A DNA stretch of 64,000 bases from assembly GCA_900169235.1 (NCBI GenBank), contig FWCC01000265.1, positions 1 to 64,000 of the forward strand. The letters run 5' to 3'. The notes below the pieces were generated by a model that was not told where the DNA came from, ran no database searches, and saw only the letters and a program-made list of their open reading frames with translations. Below, piece by piece: positions 12,029-24,433 of the stretch. Made by a program: the position numbers and the translations under genes. Source of the stretch: Zarea fungicola. Lineage: Eukaryota; Ascomycota; Sordariomycetes; Hypocreales; Cordycipitaceae. Each line of letters begins with the position of its first letter. The stretch's first letter is position 1.

Positions 12029-15000
12029 ATGAAATTTGGATTGAACTACCATCAGATGATACTGCCAAGATGGGCAGATTATTACGTAGACTACAATGGC
12101 CTGAAGATGCAACATCGTGTCAAGTCTCTATCAGGCGCAAGTGCCGACGGTAAGCCACTGACATAGTGCTCAGCTCAGTTTTTCATATACAGCCAATGGA
12201 AAAAAAACGATCAATTAATCTTATACTAATATAGGAATTTTGGACGAATTTATCCGCGAAATCGATCGCTTTGAAACACTCTACAATTCGAAGTATGCAT
12301 CGATGCTGCTTCTCGTAAATGGACTGGCTAGCGAGGCCAATGTGGACAGCCCAGCAACAGCCTCTCCTGATGAGATTGACCCTCTCTCAGAGATAGACTT
12401 GAGAGCCTTGAAGGAGTATTTGGCCGATTTTAGGCGGCTGCAATGGTTTGGGAGAGTGAATACCGCGGCGATTGAGCGGCTCATTTCCAACTTTAACGGA
12501 AGCTGGGTGACGAGTTTTGAAGCCCTTGACAGGCTCAAGGCTGCGTGGGGAAACTGCCATGCTGACCGCACCGGGCTCTCGGCATCTGTGGAAGAAACAT
12601 TCGATCACCTGATTACTTCCGTACAAAAGTACCAAGCCCGCCAAGCAAGACAATTGGCACGGGAAAATGGAGGTTCCGGAGAGAGGCGAACTTCACGGGG
12701 AAGACAGTCTACGCGCGGAAATTCAGACTTGGAGTTGCCAAGAGCCTACCTAGAACTAACTAGCGTGGAACACGACGTAGATCTGAAGCTTGCTTTCTTG
12801 CAAAGTAGTTACTCGGTCAACCGCGAAGGCCTGACTGTACTGGATGTCGCCATCTTGTTGGGGAAAACTCCACTCCTGGAGACATTACTGCTTGCTCTTA
12901 TGGCTGGAGAGATGCAGAATGACACTGGCTATGATGTTCCCAAGCTTCTTGGTCGGCTCCTGATTCTGGCAGTGAGGTGCAACGACACCGGCAAGGTGGG
13001 TGCAGTCTTGAAGCATAACCCCGACATGAGTGTCAGAACCTCCCTGGGAGAATCCGCCCTGCATTGCGCTGCCCGCTCGGAAAATCTCGCCTTGCTTCAA
13101 CAAGTTGCCAGGCACATGATCAGTTGCGGGGAGAGTCTTGACACGGTCGTACCAAGAACCGGCTGGACACCAGTGATGGCAGCATGTGCCATTGGAGATC
13201 TTCAGGCCGTTACGTACCTCTTGGATATTGGCGCTGACGCGACGATACTCGACGTTTTAAGTCGATCAGCCAAAGCTCACGCTGCGTATCGCGGCCACCT
13301 CACCATTGCATCCCTTGGCGCGTTCGACCAGGTTGACAGCATGGACGGCGAAGTCAGGCTCGTTCAACGCCCTTTCAACGTTTTAAATTCCAAGTCACTT
13401 TTTATCGGAACGAAAGCCGTCATCGTTACCCTTGGCAGCGTACAAGGCGGCCACGACCGAAAGACTCTCCAGCTCCCACAGCTGGATTCAGCCCTCAAAA
13501 AAGGACAAGGTGCGGCATGCGGTATGTTTTTGGAAATATCTGTTCCGGGTTCGAAAACTGAGCCTAAAATTGTGCCATTGCCAATTGTGGAGGACCTGGT
13601 TATGAAGCCGCTGGATGGGAGAGTGGAAAGGACATCTCCATCGACAGTCACTGTCAAGCTCTGGGCCCACGCGCAGGGCCGCCGCCTCGGCAATGACAAG
13701 AGGCTTCTCAGCAGCGGCACTGCTGTTTTGGGCCAGGATGATGCCAGGTTTGGTGCTTCGCGTGATAGCATGGTTCGCGAGGTCACGGTCGTCATGCTGG
13801 ACAAGGAATCAATGGAGTACTCGGGCACCGTGCTCCTCAGCTACGTCGTAGCAACGCCATTCTATGGCCTTGAGATTCGTACTTTAGAGGAATACAGGCG
13901 AGAACCCGGTGACTCTGCACACTTGGTTGGCCACAGAGGTACGTGGAGATTCACTCTCAAAAATATTTCAGGACAGTCATTGACTTTTAAATTAGGTCTC
14001 GGACAGAATACCGCTGGACGGTCGAACCTGCAAATTGGAGAAAATACAATCACTGTAGATACGCCCAGTCCTCCTCAAAGGTATATGCTAACTTGAAAAA
14101 GTCGTTTCTATCAGCGCACAAACTCGGTGCTCCTTTTGTCGAGGTAAGAGTATTCATTCCATCCTGTGATTGATCAAAATACTAATGCGGAGTAGTTTGG
14201 TATGAAGTCTTGATAATTACACTTTTTGCACGAGGCTAATTCTGCCGCAGATGTTCAACTCACCCGTGATCTCGAACCTGTCATTTATCACGATTTTTCT
14301 TTTAACGGATCTGGCGCCGACATCCCCATTCACGACATTACTCTGGCCGAGTATAAGCGCGCTGGTGAAATCCACCCAGGTGAGCGTTTGGGACCTGGTG
14401 CAGGCACCAAGAGGCCACGAGCGTTATCAGGCGGAGATGATTCCGCGGTGGGAGCGTTCCGGGTACATAGTCGACGGAACCACGCGCCGGAAGTTGGAGG
14501 TCGAGGTGCCAATACACGAGGTCACTCCATTCAAGATGCATTCGCAACCTTGGAGGAGCTGCTTGTCGATCTACCAGATGAGATTGGCTTCAATATTGAA
14601 ATGAGTATGTTTTTTTTTCTTATTTACCATCTTTTAACTTTGTGTGTTGACGGCCCCACAGAGTATCAGCGTCTACATGAAGCAGTGGCTGCTGGAGTAG
14701 CTCCGGTTACCATTGACATTAATACGTTTGTCGACGCCGCTCTGTCAAAACTTAAGCGTTTCGCCGGCAACCGACGCATTATTCTGTCGTCATTTACGCC
14801 AGAAATATGCATACTGCTTAGGTTAAAGCAGAGCAGATATCCCGTCCTGTTCATCACCAATGCCGGCAAGCCCCCGATGGTGGACCGAGACTTGCGCGCC
14901 GCGAGCCTCCAGATGGCCATGAAGTTTGCGAAATACTGGGGCCTGCAAGGAATTGTTCTGGCGTGCGATACGTTCCTGCTTTGCCCTGGACTTATTTCAT

Positions 15001-15391
15001 TGGTTAGGAGAATTGGCCTGGTGTGCGCATCTTATGGGCTAGGCAACAATGAGCCCGCAAACGCAAGGGTAAATCCCCCCCCTCTCAAAGGCGCACATGA
15101 TATGTACTGACCTGTTGGTAGAAACAAGTAGATGCAGGACTCGATATCATTATTGTCGATAAAGTGAGGCTCATCTCGGAGGAGCTCAGTAAGGCGGTAC
15201 CCAAAGCAGAAGAAATTGGCAGCCCGGTTCTCAAAGCCGAAGCGAGCAGCCCAGTTCTCAAAGACGAAGAGAGCAGCCCGCCGCCACTCCCAAGCCCAGA
15301 AGAGGCCACTACGTCACTAGCGGGAGCAGATGAGGCTACTAACAATGAGTTACGACCCAGAGCTACCCGTCGGAGCCGTCGTTTGAAGTGA
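12029..15391 (+). CDS. GDE1: SPX-ankyrin-GDPD glycerophosphocholine phosphodiesterase, Gde1-like
   Basis: Probably hydrolyses glycerophosphocholine to choline and glycerol-3-phosphate, as yeast Gde1 does. The model has eight exons and 986 residues: 12029-12149, 12235-13938, 13996-14054, 14102-14143, 14196-14199, 14251-14604, 14662-15068, 15122-15391. The SPX domain starts at Met1 (MKFGLNYHQMILPRWADYY) and spans about 1-150; SPX domains sense inositol polyphosphates. Ankyrin-like repeats fill about 200-370. The GDPD domain starts at about residue 605 with GHRGLGQNT and continues GENTITSFLSAHKLGAPFVE, then FDVQLTRDLEPVIYHDF. The TTT G of the FDVQL block comes from a 4-nt exon. The tail has repeated SPVLK(A/D)E units and a basic end. 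Between AEYKRAG and NTRGHSIQD the frame reads poorly, and the +1 frame there (about 14401-14490, RGHERYQAEMI) looks more protein-like, so compensating indels or missed splicing are possible. The protein is shorter than typical family members of about 1200 residues. Confidence 0.88.
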
Positions 15392-17406
15392 TTACCAGTG
15401 ACAGGTTCCATCATACGTGACTGCGGAGGCTGAGAAGCTGGGAATACGAAACATCACATGTCTACAAATTTTGCGCCATTTCTGCTCTATGGATTCAGAT
15501 ATTATTTTAATGGCGCTTGAAATTTGTCCCCGCATGAATGCCTCTTTGGGAGAAATTCTCGAATTCAACATGAAGAATGTCGTTGATTTATCTGGGCGTG
15601 CAACGAGTTATGGTAGTCAGCTGCTTATCGCCGTGTGACCAGGTATCTGCGTTGGGTAGTTGAAGCACCACGGTCTTTATCCAATTTTGGTTTTTTGTGG
15701 AAATTTTCACAACTTGAATATACGGCAATTCTTTGTCAAATCTTCATAAAAAGCAGTCTCTGGGAGACAGGTTGGCCTCATGTATCTGCCGAGAATTGCA
15801 ACACGCTCGTTCGGCGGTTGCCGGATGCAGTATATGCAAGTACAGAAGTGTGGGGGTTTCACGCGGCGAGGTGGCAGATCAGAAAGTAAATAGCCGTCTT
15901 CTCTTCTTGAAATATCAGGAAGGGCCTGCAAATTGAGGTTGGTTACATTGCAGAACATGTATGTTAGCCCCTGTGATGGTGCTGACAACCAATATTACTG
16001 GTACAGCCCACTCGCTCGCGCAGCCATCGATTTCTTCATTTCAAGTGTTGGGGAAGATCTGATGATACGTAGAAACTTTTTAAAATAACAATAATCATAA
16101 TTTCCGTGAAACTTTGCGCAAATAGGGCTCGCACCTCCGTAGCACCAACCGTTGCTCAGTTCGCAGCGGTAGCAGGTGACGGATCTGTTTCAGTGTCACC
16201 CAGTCAAGCCACCAACAAAGTGCCGTGACATGAACAATCGGGGTTTCTCATCCACAGTTCTGATTGAACCTGCAGGTGTGGAATAAAATGAGCCACGCCA
16301 CCACCGGCCCCCGCATCGCCTACTCCATCTACGATGGGCCAGTCAAGAAGGATCGGGTGGCGTTTGCGGGGCGGCCTGGTCGTCGTTCTCCTCAACACTG
16401 TGTTTGGCTCTGGCTTATCCGTCCAATCTAGATGGAGCCTCGTTGATGATTTTCCATCTCACTATCTGGTTGCCTGGCAATTTGGCGTTGTACTGTTGAC
16501 GATGAGACGCGCAGCATCTCAGCTCTATGGAGAGGATCTGCTCAACTCTTCATAGAAGTGGGAGAATCGGCAAGGGACTTTTTCAACATTGTCCGCATGA
16601 TTGATATAAACCTATCCGTGTACCTCAAAATCATTCAGTTCCCCCAAGTCCATGCCTTTCTTTTTGTCATATGAAGCTGCTGCCAGTATGGCCTCTTTTG
16701 GTCCGGTCATCACCCCATTATTATAGCTCGGACATCACGCGGCGCTATTATGAAATGACTTGCCGATGCAACCCTTTCTCACTTTCTCGACAATTGGTGT
16801 GTTTTCTTTTTTCGTGTGTGTGTTTTTTCTTGCTGCTTCGTTTAACCAAGGCTGCAGAACCTCCGAAGCGATTGCAACCTTCCCCGCTGATCGGACCACC
16901 GGCTCGTGCCTTTCTCGGCCACTTATACCAGTACACCACTTACACCACATGCATACATCCCTGCAACTCTTGTTGTCTCCCTCGTGTGTTCGGTATATGT
17001 CTACACCGAGTCGTATTTGCTTCCATATGCAGCTGGAATATTACTGCAGTTCGAGATATGACACCAAAGACTTGGCGTTCGGTTGGTCGCAGGCTTTCGC
17101 GCGGCTGGATGCAGCATGAAGCATGACCATGAATGAGCATGAATGGATGGGCCCGACTGTAACACTCTCTACCTTTTCCCTCATAGGCCTTTTCGAGCTC
17201 TGCTTCTGTCCCCACTCGATATTGAAATTGATGTGCTTCCCAAGGTAGTGCGTGACAAGGCCATTCCATGTGGCACGTTGAATCATAGCTAACACCAGTG
17301 CGTCATGAGCCTTTTTTGTATATAAGTGGACGGAAATATCGCCCTCTTTTCATAAAAATGTCTGTCAGACCTAATTGCAGCTGATGAACAATTCAGGAGA
17401 GGTGCC
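15392..17406. other. Intergenic, promoter side of the glutaminase gene
   Basis: No supported gene in 2 kb. Short frames on both strands lack motifs. The last 100 bases contain a TATA box (listed separately) upstream of the GtaA-like start. Confidence 0.5.
17319..17326 (+). promoter_or_regulatory. TATA box of the GtaA-like gene
   Basis: TATATAAG lies 81-88 bases before the ATG at 17407, a normal distance for a strongly regulated fungal gene with a short leader. Confidence 0.55.
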
Positions 17407-19727
17407 ATGAAATTCTTACAGGTCGCCGTTGCGGCCGTTTTGGCTCTTGTTGGTCAATCACACGCCAAGTCGACCTTTTCACCAGCTCGCCCTCCTGCGG
17501 CACCGCTTGCCGTCCGATCACCATACCTCAATGTCTGGCTAAATGGCCGCACTGACGGTGGTGAGAGCGGCGTTCTCCCAGGCCAATGGCCTCGTTTCTG
17601 GACGTAAGAGCTCAAATACATTCCAAAAAAGAAGGACATATCCCAAGAAGCCCTCAAAGATACAATGAACGACTAACAGCGGGTCGCGGCGCTCTAGACA
17701 AGGTGTTCAGGGCTGGCAAGGCTACATCAGGGTCGACGGCAAGGTGTACAACTGGATGGGGAACCACCCGAGCACCGACTTTGCCGATCAGACGGCGCAG
17801 AGCTACACGTCGACCAGGACCGACTTTGTCATGAGCGTGGGCGGCAAAGTGCAACTGACCGTCAGCTTCCTCTCCCCTGTCTTCACGCACGACCACATGC
17901 GCCAGTCGATTCCCTTTTCGTACATGAACTTGTCCGTAAAATCCATCGACGGCCGCTCGCACTCGGTTCAGGTTTACAGCGATGTTTCTGGAGGCAAGTA
18001 AAACTACATACCAAGAAAAAAAATGCCTACATGAAAGAATGGCAAAGTGTGAGTGAGTGACAGGCACTAACATGGAGCAACATGGCAGAATTCGCATCTG
18101 GGGATAACAGCGCAATTATTGAATGGGAGCACCAATACACCAATGGCCTTCGCACGCACCACTTTTGGCGCCAGAATCAGGACACATTCAACGAAGCTGG
18201 AGATCAGGCATCTTGGGGAAACTGGTACTGGACAACCAAGGAGCAGAGCGGTGTCAGCTACCAGATTGGCCAGGACACGGTCGTTCGCAGCCAGTTTGTC
18301 AACAACGGCAGCCTCGATTGCACTGTTGACAGCCAGTTCCGTGCTGTCAGTGATCGGTGGTACGTATCACATCAAACTGCATTCAATGTGCTGGTTTTCA
18401 GCAGTGGCTAACTACTCATAGGCCGGTGTTTGCTCTGGCTCGAGATCTTGGCAGGGTCACGGGAACTGTCTCAACACTCTTCACCATTGGCATCGCCCAA
18501 GATGAAGGTATCCAGTTCCACGGCACCGGTAACGTCGAGGGCCTCCCCTCCCTCTGGAAAGACTACATCAAAACCGACACCGAGCTCGTGCAGTTCTTCT
18601 ACAACGACTACAGCCACGCCAGCCAGGTGTCGTCCCTCGTCGACGATCGCATTGCCGCCGACTCGAAAAGGGCCGCCGGCGACGACTACGCCACCATCAC
18701 CACGCTCGCGCTCCGCCAGTTCTACGGCGCGATCCAGATCGTGGGCACCAGGGACAAGATCAAGGTGTTTATGAAGGAGATTAGCTCCGACAGCGACATC
18801 CAGACCGTCGACGTCATCTTCCCCGCCTTCCCGGCCATGGTGTACCTGAACCCGGACCTCATCCGGTGGACGCTCGACCCGCTGCTCGAGTACCAAAAGA
18901 GCGGCCGCTACCCCAACACGTGGGCGGTGCACGACCTCGGCCGGTACCCGCGCGCGCTGGGCTACGACGCGGGCAACGACGAGCCCATGCCCCTGGAGGA
19001 GTGCGGCAACATGATCATCATGATGCTCGCCTACGCGCAGCGCAGCGGCGACGACCAGTGGCTGGCGGACAACTGGACCCTGCTCGCCCGCTGGGCGGGC
19101 TACCTGATTGACGACGCCAAGATACCCGCGCACCAGCTCTCGACGGACGATTTCGCGGGCCAGCTGGCCAACCAGACCAACCTGGCCATCAAGGGCATCA
19201 TTGCGCTCGAGGCCATGGCCGAGATATCCACGCGCGCGGGACGCGGGGACAGTCTGAAGAAAGAGTACAGCGACACTGCGCACGAGTACTATGCGTTTTG
19301 GCACGAGCACGGCATCAACCACGCGGCCGAGCCGCCGCACAGCACGCTCGCGTACGACGACATGGCGAGCTACGGGCTGCTGTACAACCTGTACGGCGAC
19401 AGGATCCTGGACCTGGGCTTCGTGCCGCAGGAGGTCTATGACATGCAGAGCGCGTGGTACCCGCGCGTGGCCAACGAGTACGGCATGGTGCTGGATACGA
19501 GGGGCACGCTGACCAAGACGGACTGGGAGATTTTCGCGGCGTCGATGAGCGGGACGGAGACCAAGATGGAGTTTGTGCGGCTGGTTGCGAAATGGATCAA
19601 CGAGACGACGACGTGGAGGGCGCTGACGGATTTATACGATACAAAGGATGGAGGGTATCCGAGGGGGATTGAGTTTGCGGCGAGACCGGTTGTGGGTGGG
19701 CTGTTTGCTATCCTGGCTTTGGGGTAA
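17407..19727 (+). CDS. gtaA: Secreted glutaminase A (GtaA family)
   Basis: Extracellular enzyme expected to deamidate glutamine to glutamate. It has 689 residues, close to the family's usual length. Four exons: 17407-17603, 17698-17993, 18089-18359, 18422-19727. Intron 2 begins with GC (GCAAGT) rather than GT; only this donor keeps frame with DVSGEFASGDNS. A signal peptide is clear (MKFLQVAVAAVLALVGQSHA, cut after about residue 20). Recognisable family blocks are SPYLNVWLNGR, WPRFWT, GYIRVDGKVYNWMGN, FSYMNLSVKSIDG, IDGRSH, then YPNTWAVHDLGRYPRALGYD, PLEECGNMIIMMLAYA, and AYDDMASYGLLYN. Known members carry DUF5127, DUF4965 and DUF1793 in that order. Exon 4 is much more G/C-rich at third positions than neighbouring genes, which produces a long antisense frame. 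Confidence 0.93.
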
Positions 19728-21942
19728 ATGGGAACGGGGGATGAGGAGGGATGAAAGGACGGGAGATAAAAGGAGGATGGATGGATGGATGGATGATGGA
19801 GGGCGATGGACTGATGCTGGCTTTTTTTTTTTTTTTTTCTGCGTCATCTGCCGGTGCAAGTCCAATTCGATTGCGGCGTGCATGACACTAAATGGATACT
19901 GGTAGTAGGAAAACTGTTTTGCTTTTCGTATTGATGAATACAAAGTTTTTTTTTTTAATCTATCCAGGTCATAACTTGACATTACCTCTCATTGGTGCAA
20001 ATGTGCATAGATAGTAGGCGTGTGCATTGATGATTCGTGTAAGTGGCTGGTGTGCAATCTGGGAGTGGTGTGCTATGAGGTGATTTAAATGGCATGGGTA
20101 CGTGGCACGAATAAGGAGAGTTTACAACTTTGTTTTAGTTGAGTTGCACACTGCTGCGGTAATTATAAACAAACAAAATGTATATCGCGCAGTAGCATCT
20201 CAGAGTCACGTAGGTCGGTGTTAGGTACGGAGTACTCGGGAGAGGCTGTGTTTTAGCCGTGCCATGCAAAGTGGGCAGCAGGTAGCTTTCTGACGGAAGA
20301 GTTTCCGGCCGTGTCGCGATCCAGGTACGTATTTGATCGGCACAGGAGGGGAAGTCGAGTAGGTGGTGCGTGTCAGTCAGAGGACTCAGGACACAGGTTT
20401 CTGGGTGGCTGTGAGCGGTGGAGGAAGAGGCTGCAGGTACTCTAGCTCCTCACCGCAGTTCTGTTTTTAGTATAATTAGTTCCCAAAGCGTTTTAGATGC
20501 AGGAGATTTCCAGGTCGTGCTTTGTTTACTATTAATCACCATTGCCCTGCCAGGTAGCTCCTACATTGTCTTTCAGTTGCTAGAGTACGTAAAGGACATT
20601 ATGGATTTGCATGTACCACGCATATACACGAATGTGCGTAGCAAACTCTACCAAAGCTTGCAATACGAACGAAATGCCCAGTCTCTCTCCCTTGGTTATT
20701 ACCCCAACCAAAAATTGGGTCGAGGCTTGCATCAGGAGGTCATGCGGTGGAAGGATTCTGTCTTGCGCCTTTTGCTAGCGTTTGCTTACCCCATATTTTA
20801 TTCTGCATGTCCAGTAACTAGGCACGAAAGGGGATAGATTACTTGGTAGGTATTGGCTGCCGCATGGAGGGACCGGACCATGAAAAGGAACAGCGCATGC
20901 AGGATACTTTGGTATAACTACTGGTAGTTGCTGGGTATACGTGCAGCTGCTGTAAACGTGCTTGGCTTGGCGTCGTCGACAGCATCTCATAGGCTGCTCT
21001 GCATTGTCCCTTTTGTGTATTTATTATTCATTCCTCTTTTAATGGGACCTTTTTACTGCGGACAAACTGAAAAATTAGCTCCAGGCTTGTTCCGAGCAAG
21101 TATTCGCTACGAGCGACTGCCGTGTGCTGTTGTGGGCTCTTACGGGTACCCGTCACCTGGACTATACCCAGTAACTACCAGTGGCTTTGCTAGCCGATTA
21201 CTGGTAAGCTTTGATCTTTTGTCCCGTGCCCACGAAACTCTCAGCCTTCCCCAAAAAAAACCTGAAATTTGGAGAACATTTACATATCTTTTTTATTTGT
21301 TTGTATTCCAGCTTCCCGAAACAGAACCCGCGGGGGCCCGAGTTTTTTCTTACTTGGCAGTAAACTAATTAGCAGCCCACACGGTGCCCCCCCGCCATGT
21401 TGTGCCACATCGTAGCTTTTCTTAGACTCTCACCTCTCTTTCTTCCTATTCTAGGCCTCGTGCGTGTACTTGTATTTTGCTGTACCCTCTTAAGCCGCCT
21501 TCCCACCCCTTTCCCCGTTTCTTGGAATCTTCTTCTTCTTCTTCTTCGTTTCCCAACAGATCCCCATCAATCAATTTTGGTGTTGGTACCTCTCTGTGTT
21601 GCAACTCTCTACCATGGCTTCTTCATCAATCATGGTTTCAATTCTTTAGCCGTTCGCCCAACTTTTGATTTTGTGCATCTCCCTTTAATTCCTTTTTTGC
21701 TTCCTTATCCTCACCCCTTTTCCTCGCTATCTTGTCTCGTCCCTATCAACAGATTACCCCGGCCATCGCTTGTTGGTACCTGATAAGCGCCCGATACCGA
21801 TACGGCCTGTCCACCGCCCACACGCTGATCCACGTCACGAGGGCATCATACATTCCTGTCCTTTGCTCGCCCACAGCTGACTGTGCCGTTGTAAATTTAT
21901 TTTGTCTTGCAAATTAACAAAACAAAACAACTACACTTCACA
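19728..21942. other. Intergenic with simple repeats
   Basis: 2.2 kb without a supported gene. It holds a GGAT repeat, a 17-base T run, a TCT repeat at about 21529-21547, and one copy of the TACGGAGTA motif at 20226-20234. The last 500 bases are C/T-rich, typical of a fungal promoter and 5' leader, and end just before the ATG at 21943 with ACTACACTTCACA. Confidence 0.55.
19775..19794. repeat. GGAT microsatellite, five units
   Basis: Five perfect GGAT units in the presumed 3' UTR of the glutaminase gene, followed 27 bases later by a T run at 19822-19838. Confidence 0.9.
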
Positions 21943-23644
21943 ATGGCAAGATTCGTGGACCTCGAAATGGATGACGAGGGCGGCAATGGCCAGGAGCCTC
22001 CTAGTAGTGGTTCAAGTGCACTTCATCACCTGCCCACTGCTGGTACGCCGCTGCCAGCCGAAGCCTGTCCCACAGTGACAACATCAATGACACCCGCGGT
22101 TTGCAACGCCATCACCAGAGCCTTTCAATGCTATCCGTATGTTCTTTTTTTTTTCTTTTTTTTTAAACGATTTATTCTCGAAACTCAATATCTGACTCTA
22201 ATGCTTTTTGTTATTATTATTCTAGAATTGTCTCTGCCATTGTCTCGCAGATCGACCTCAACACCCTCGACTCCCTTGCACGCACCAGTCGTTGGATTCA
22301 CTATGGTCTGATTCAGAACCGAGGTGCATTGATTGCATCGACCCTGCGATGCTCCAACGAGCATTCCCCCATTGACCCGGACGCACCACTTCGCTACCGT
22401 GTTGCCCGGGCCAATGTTGATGCCGAGATGTACATGGATGCCTCTCGCCACACTGCCCATGCGAGCAAGTCCAGTCTCTGTGCCCGCGACATGGTTGGAG
22501 AGTGCAGACGCTGTGCTGCCATAGTTTGCAGAGTAAGTCTCATGTCACCGTTGATTCACATCCAGCTTCTCAACAGAACTGGACTGGGAAAACGTATACT
22601 GATACGTTCCTAGAATTGTGCAATCAAGCCGCCTGCATCAACCACCTTGCGTGAACGTCACCGAAGACTCTGCGCCCCGTGTACCAAGGCGCCACTAGAA
22701 AAGGTGGCCTGCCCTGAATTGGACATGAGCTTGCCCATGAGTGACGAGCTAATGCAGCACTCCCTCTGCAACTGCGATACCGGGGGTGTATGGCTGTGCC
22801 AGCCCTGCGGCCGCAGCATTCGCAACGCTGACCACGACTACATTCGGTATGCTGCCCAACGGCTTTTTTGCCTCTAATAGCTGCTACACCAGTGTACTAA
22901 TACTTTTGCCTCTGTAGCATCTGGCGCTGGCGCAACCACTACGGCGAAGTGCTCGGCTGTCTGGGCACAGGCATTGGCGACGCGGATCGCGGCGTCATCT
23001 GCGGCCGTGAAGACCAATGCATCGCCTCCCGCGAGCGCGAGCAGGAGACTGACTGCGACGCCGAGGATGCGCGAGGCGGCAGCCTGAGCCGCACCCCGTC
23101 CGACCACCAGCCCACCACACCACCGAGCCACATGCACCACCAGGGCTCCTACTTTCCCTCCGTCGTCTCCGCCTCCTCCTCCTCGTCCGCGTCGGACCCG
23201 GACCCGGACTCGATCGCGGCTCTCTTCCCGGAAGACGCCAATGGGATCAGCCACCGCGACCACCACCACCACCACCACAGCCACAAGCGTGACGAGCGCA
23301 CCCCGTCTCCGCTGCTCCTCGGCCCTGGCTACGAGCGCCACGAGATTGAGGGCATCGGCGGCATCGTCAAGCGGAAGCTCGTCCGCATGGTCCGCGTGGG
23401 CAAGTGCGTGCCCGAGTGGGAGGAGGAGCGCACCTCGGCCCGCGTGCTCGGCCGCGAGGCCCGCGGCGAGGCGCGCAGCTGGTGCGGCTGGTGCTGGCGC
23501 GTCGTGCCCGGCCGCGATGACAAGTCGCCGCCCAAGGGCAACAAGCCCGCAGCGCAGACGACGACGGCCAAGATGATGCCCGTGCGTTCCATGCTGAACC
23601 GCCCTGCGGTGACGCCAATGGTGTGTGCTCCCGTCCACAGCTAA
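21943..23644 (+). CDS. Uncharacterised Cys/His-rich protein with F-box-like segment
   Basis: I do not recognise a named family. The protein has 486 residues from four exons: 21943-22136, 22226-22532, 22614-22846, 22918-23644. The frame is consistent across all three introns. Residues about 45-100 contain IDLNTLDSLARTSRWIHYGL, resembling an F-box helix pair. A Cys cluster follows from about 150 to 245: CRRCAAIVCRNC, later CAPC, CNC and CQPC, spaced like treble-clef or RING-type zinc sites. After a Ser/Asp-rich linker there is a run of six His at about 358-363. The C-terminal 120 residues hold KLVRMVRVGKCVPEW and WCGWCW. Exon 4 is G/C-rich. The layout (possible F-box plus zinc sites) suggests a ubiquitin-ligase-type adaptor, but this is only inference. 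Confidence 0.82.
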
Positions 23645-24433
23645 TGCGCTGGAAAAATGCATGTTGGCTGAGAATGGAGAGAGTGCTCGTGAACCATGCA
23701 TGAGGCAAAGAAGAAAAAAGGCGTTGATAAACGTTGAAAAAAAAAACCATTTCCTTTTCATGAAAACCGTCATTTAGACGCATTTAACGACTTTCCTTTT
23801 CATCATTCAACGTTTATATATTTCTGGGTTTCATGGCATCTGATTTTTATTCCTTTTTATTCATGACTTTTCGTCATTTCGATCCGAATAATGCTCTCGC
23901 TTTAATAAGAATCAAAACTATAAACGCCTGCGAGGCAATTGCATCTTCAAAATCACTCTCATCGACCACATTATTCAAGAGACATCTCAAGTGCATCAAC
24001 GTAAATGTAATTGTAAGATTTATATATGAATGGCAACGTCTTGTTTGCCTCCCTTTGCATTTTGGGGTTTTAACATGACTAAATGCCATCATGTTCTACC
24101 TCTTTTATCAACTTTTTTCCAGGTTTTGTACCCTTACAATATATAATACACTGTTTCCCCGCCACCAAGGATATTTCCCAACCCTCCTTCTCTCCTGGTA
24201 AATCTTTCCCTTCTCTGTGAATACATGTTAAAAAAAAAAGGAAAAGGGTTCGTTTTTGTCCGGCTGAATGCTTTTTTGAGATGAGGAAAAAAAAGCCATG
24301 AGTGAATATAGTACAAGGTTTTAATGCGAGTTTTTTTCTTCTTCATGTCGTCCAACTGTGCATCATCCACCACGGTTCATACAAGTTTTGATACAAAAAA
24401 CTCGACCAACACAGACTCTCCTCTCTCTTTCTC
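23645..24433. other. Convergent 3' flanks
   Basis: Lies between the 3' ends of two convergent genes. A/T-rich, with several A or T runs of 7-10 bases, as expected for two facing 3' UTRs. No gene seen. Confidence 0.55.

Noticed and set aside
15392..17406. Search for a small gene between the Gde1-like and glutaminase genes, including the frame at 16334-16555
   Set aside because: Frames are short, conflict with each other on the two strands and show no domain or signal peptide.
18471..19340. Open frame of 289 codons antisense to the glutaminase gene
   Set aside because: It mirrors the G/C-rich third positions of the real exon, has an Arg/Val/Glu-rich composition and no motif.
22874..23773. Open frame of 299 codons antisense to the Cys/His-rich gene
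   Set aside because: Shadow of the G/C-rich exon 4; Ala/Val/Arg low complexity and no splice-consistent partner.
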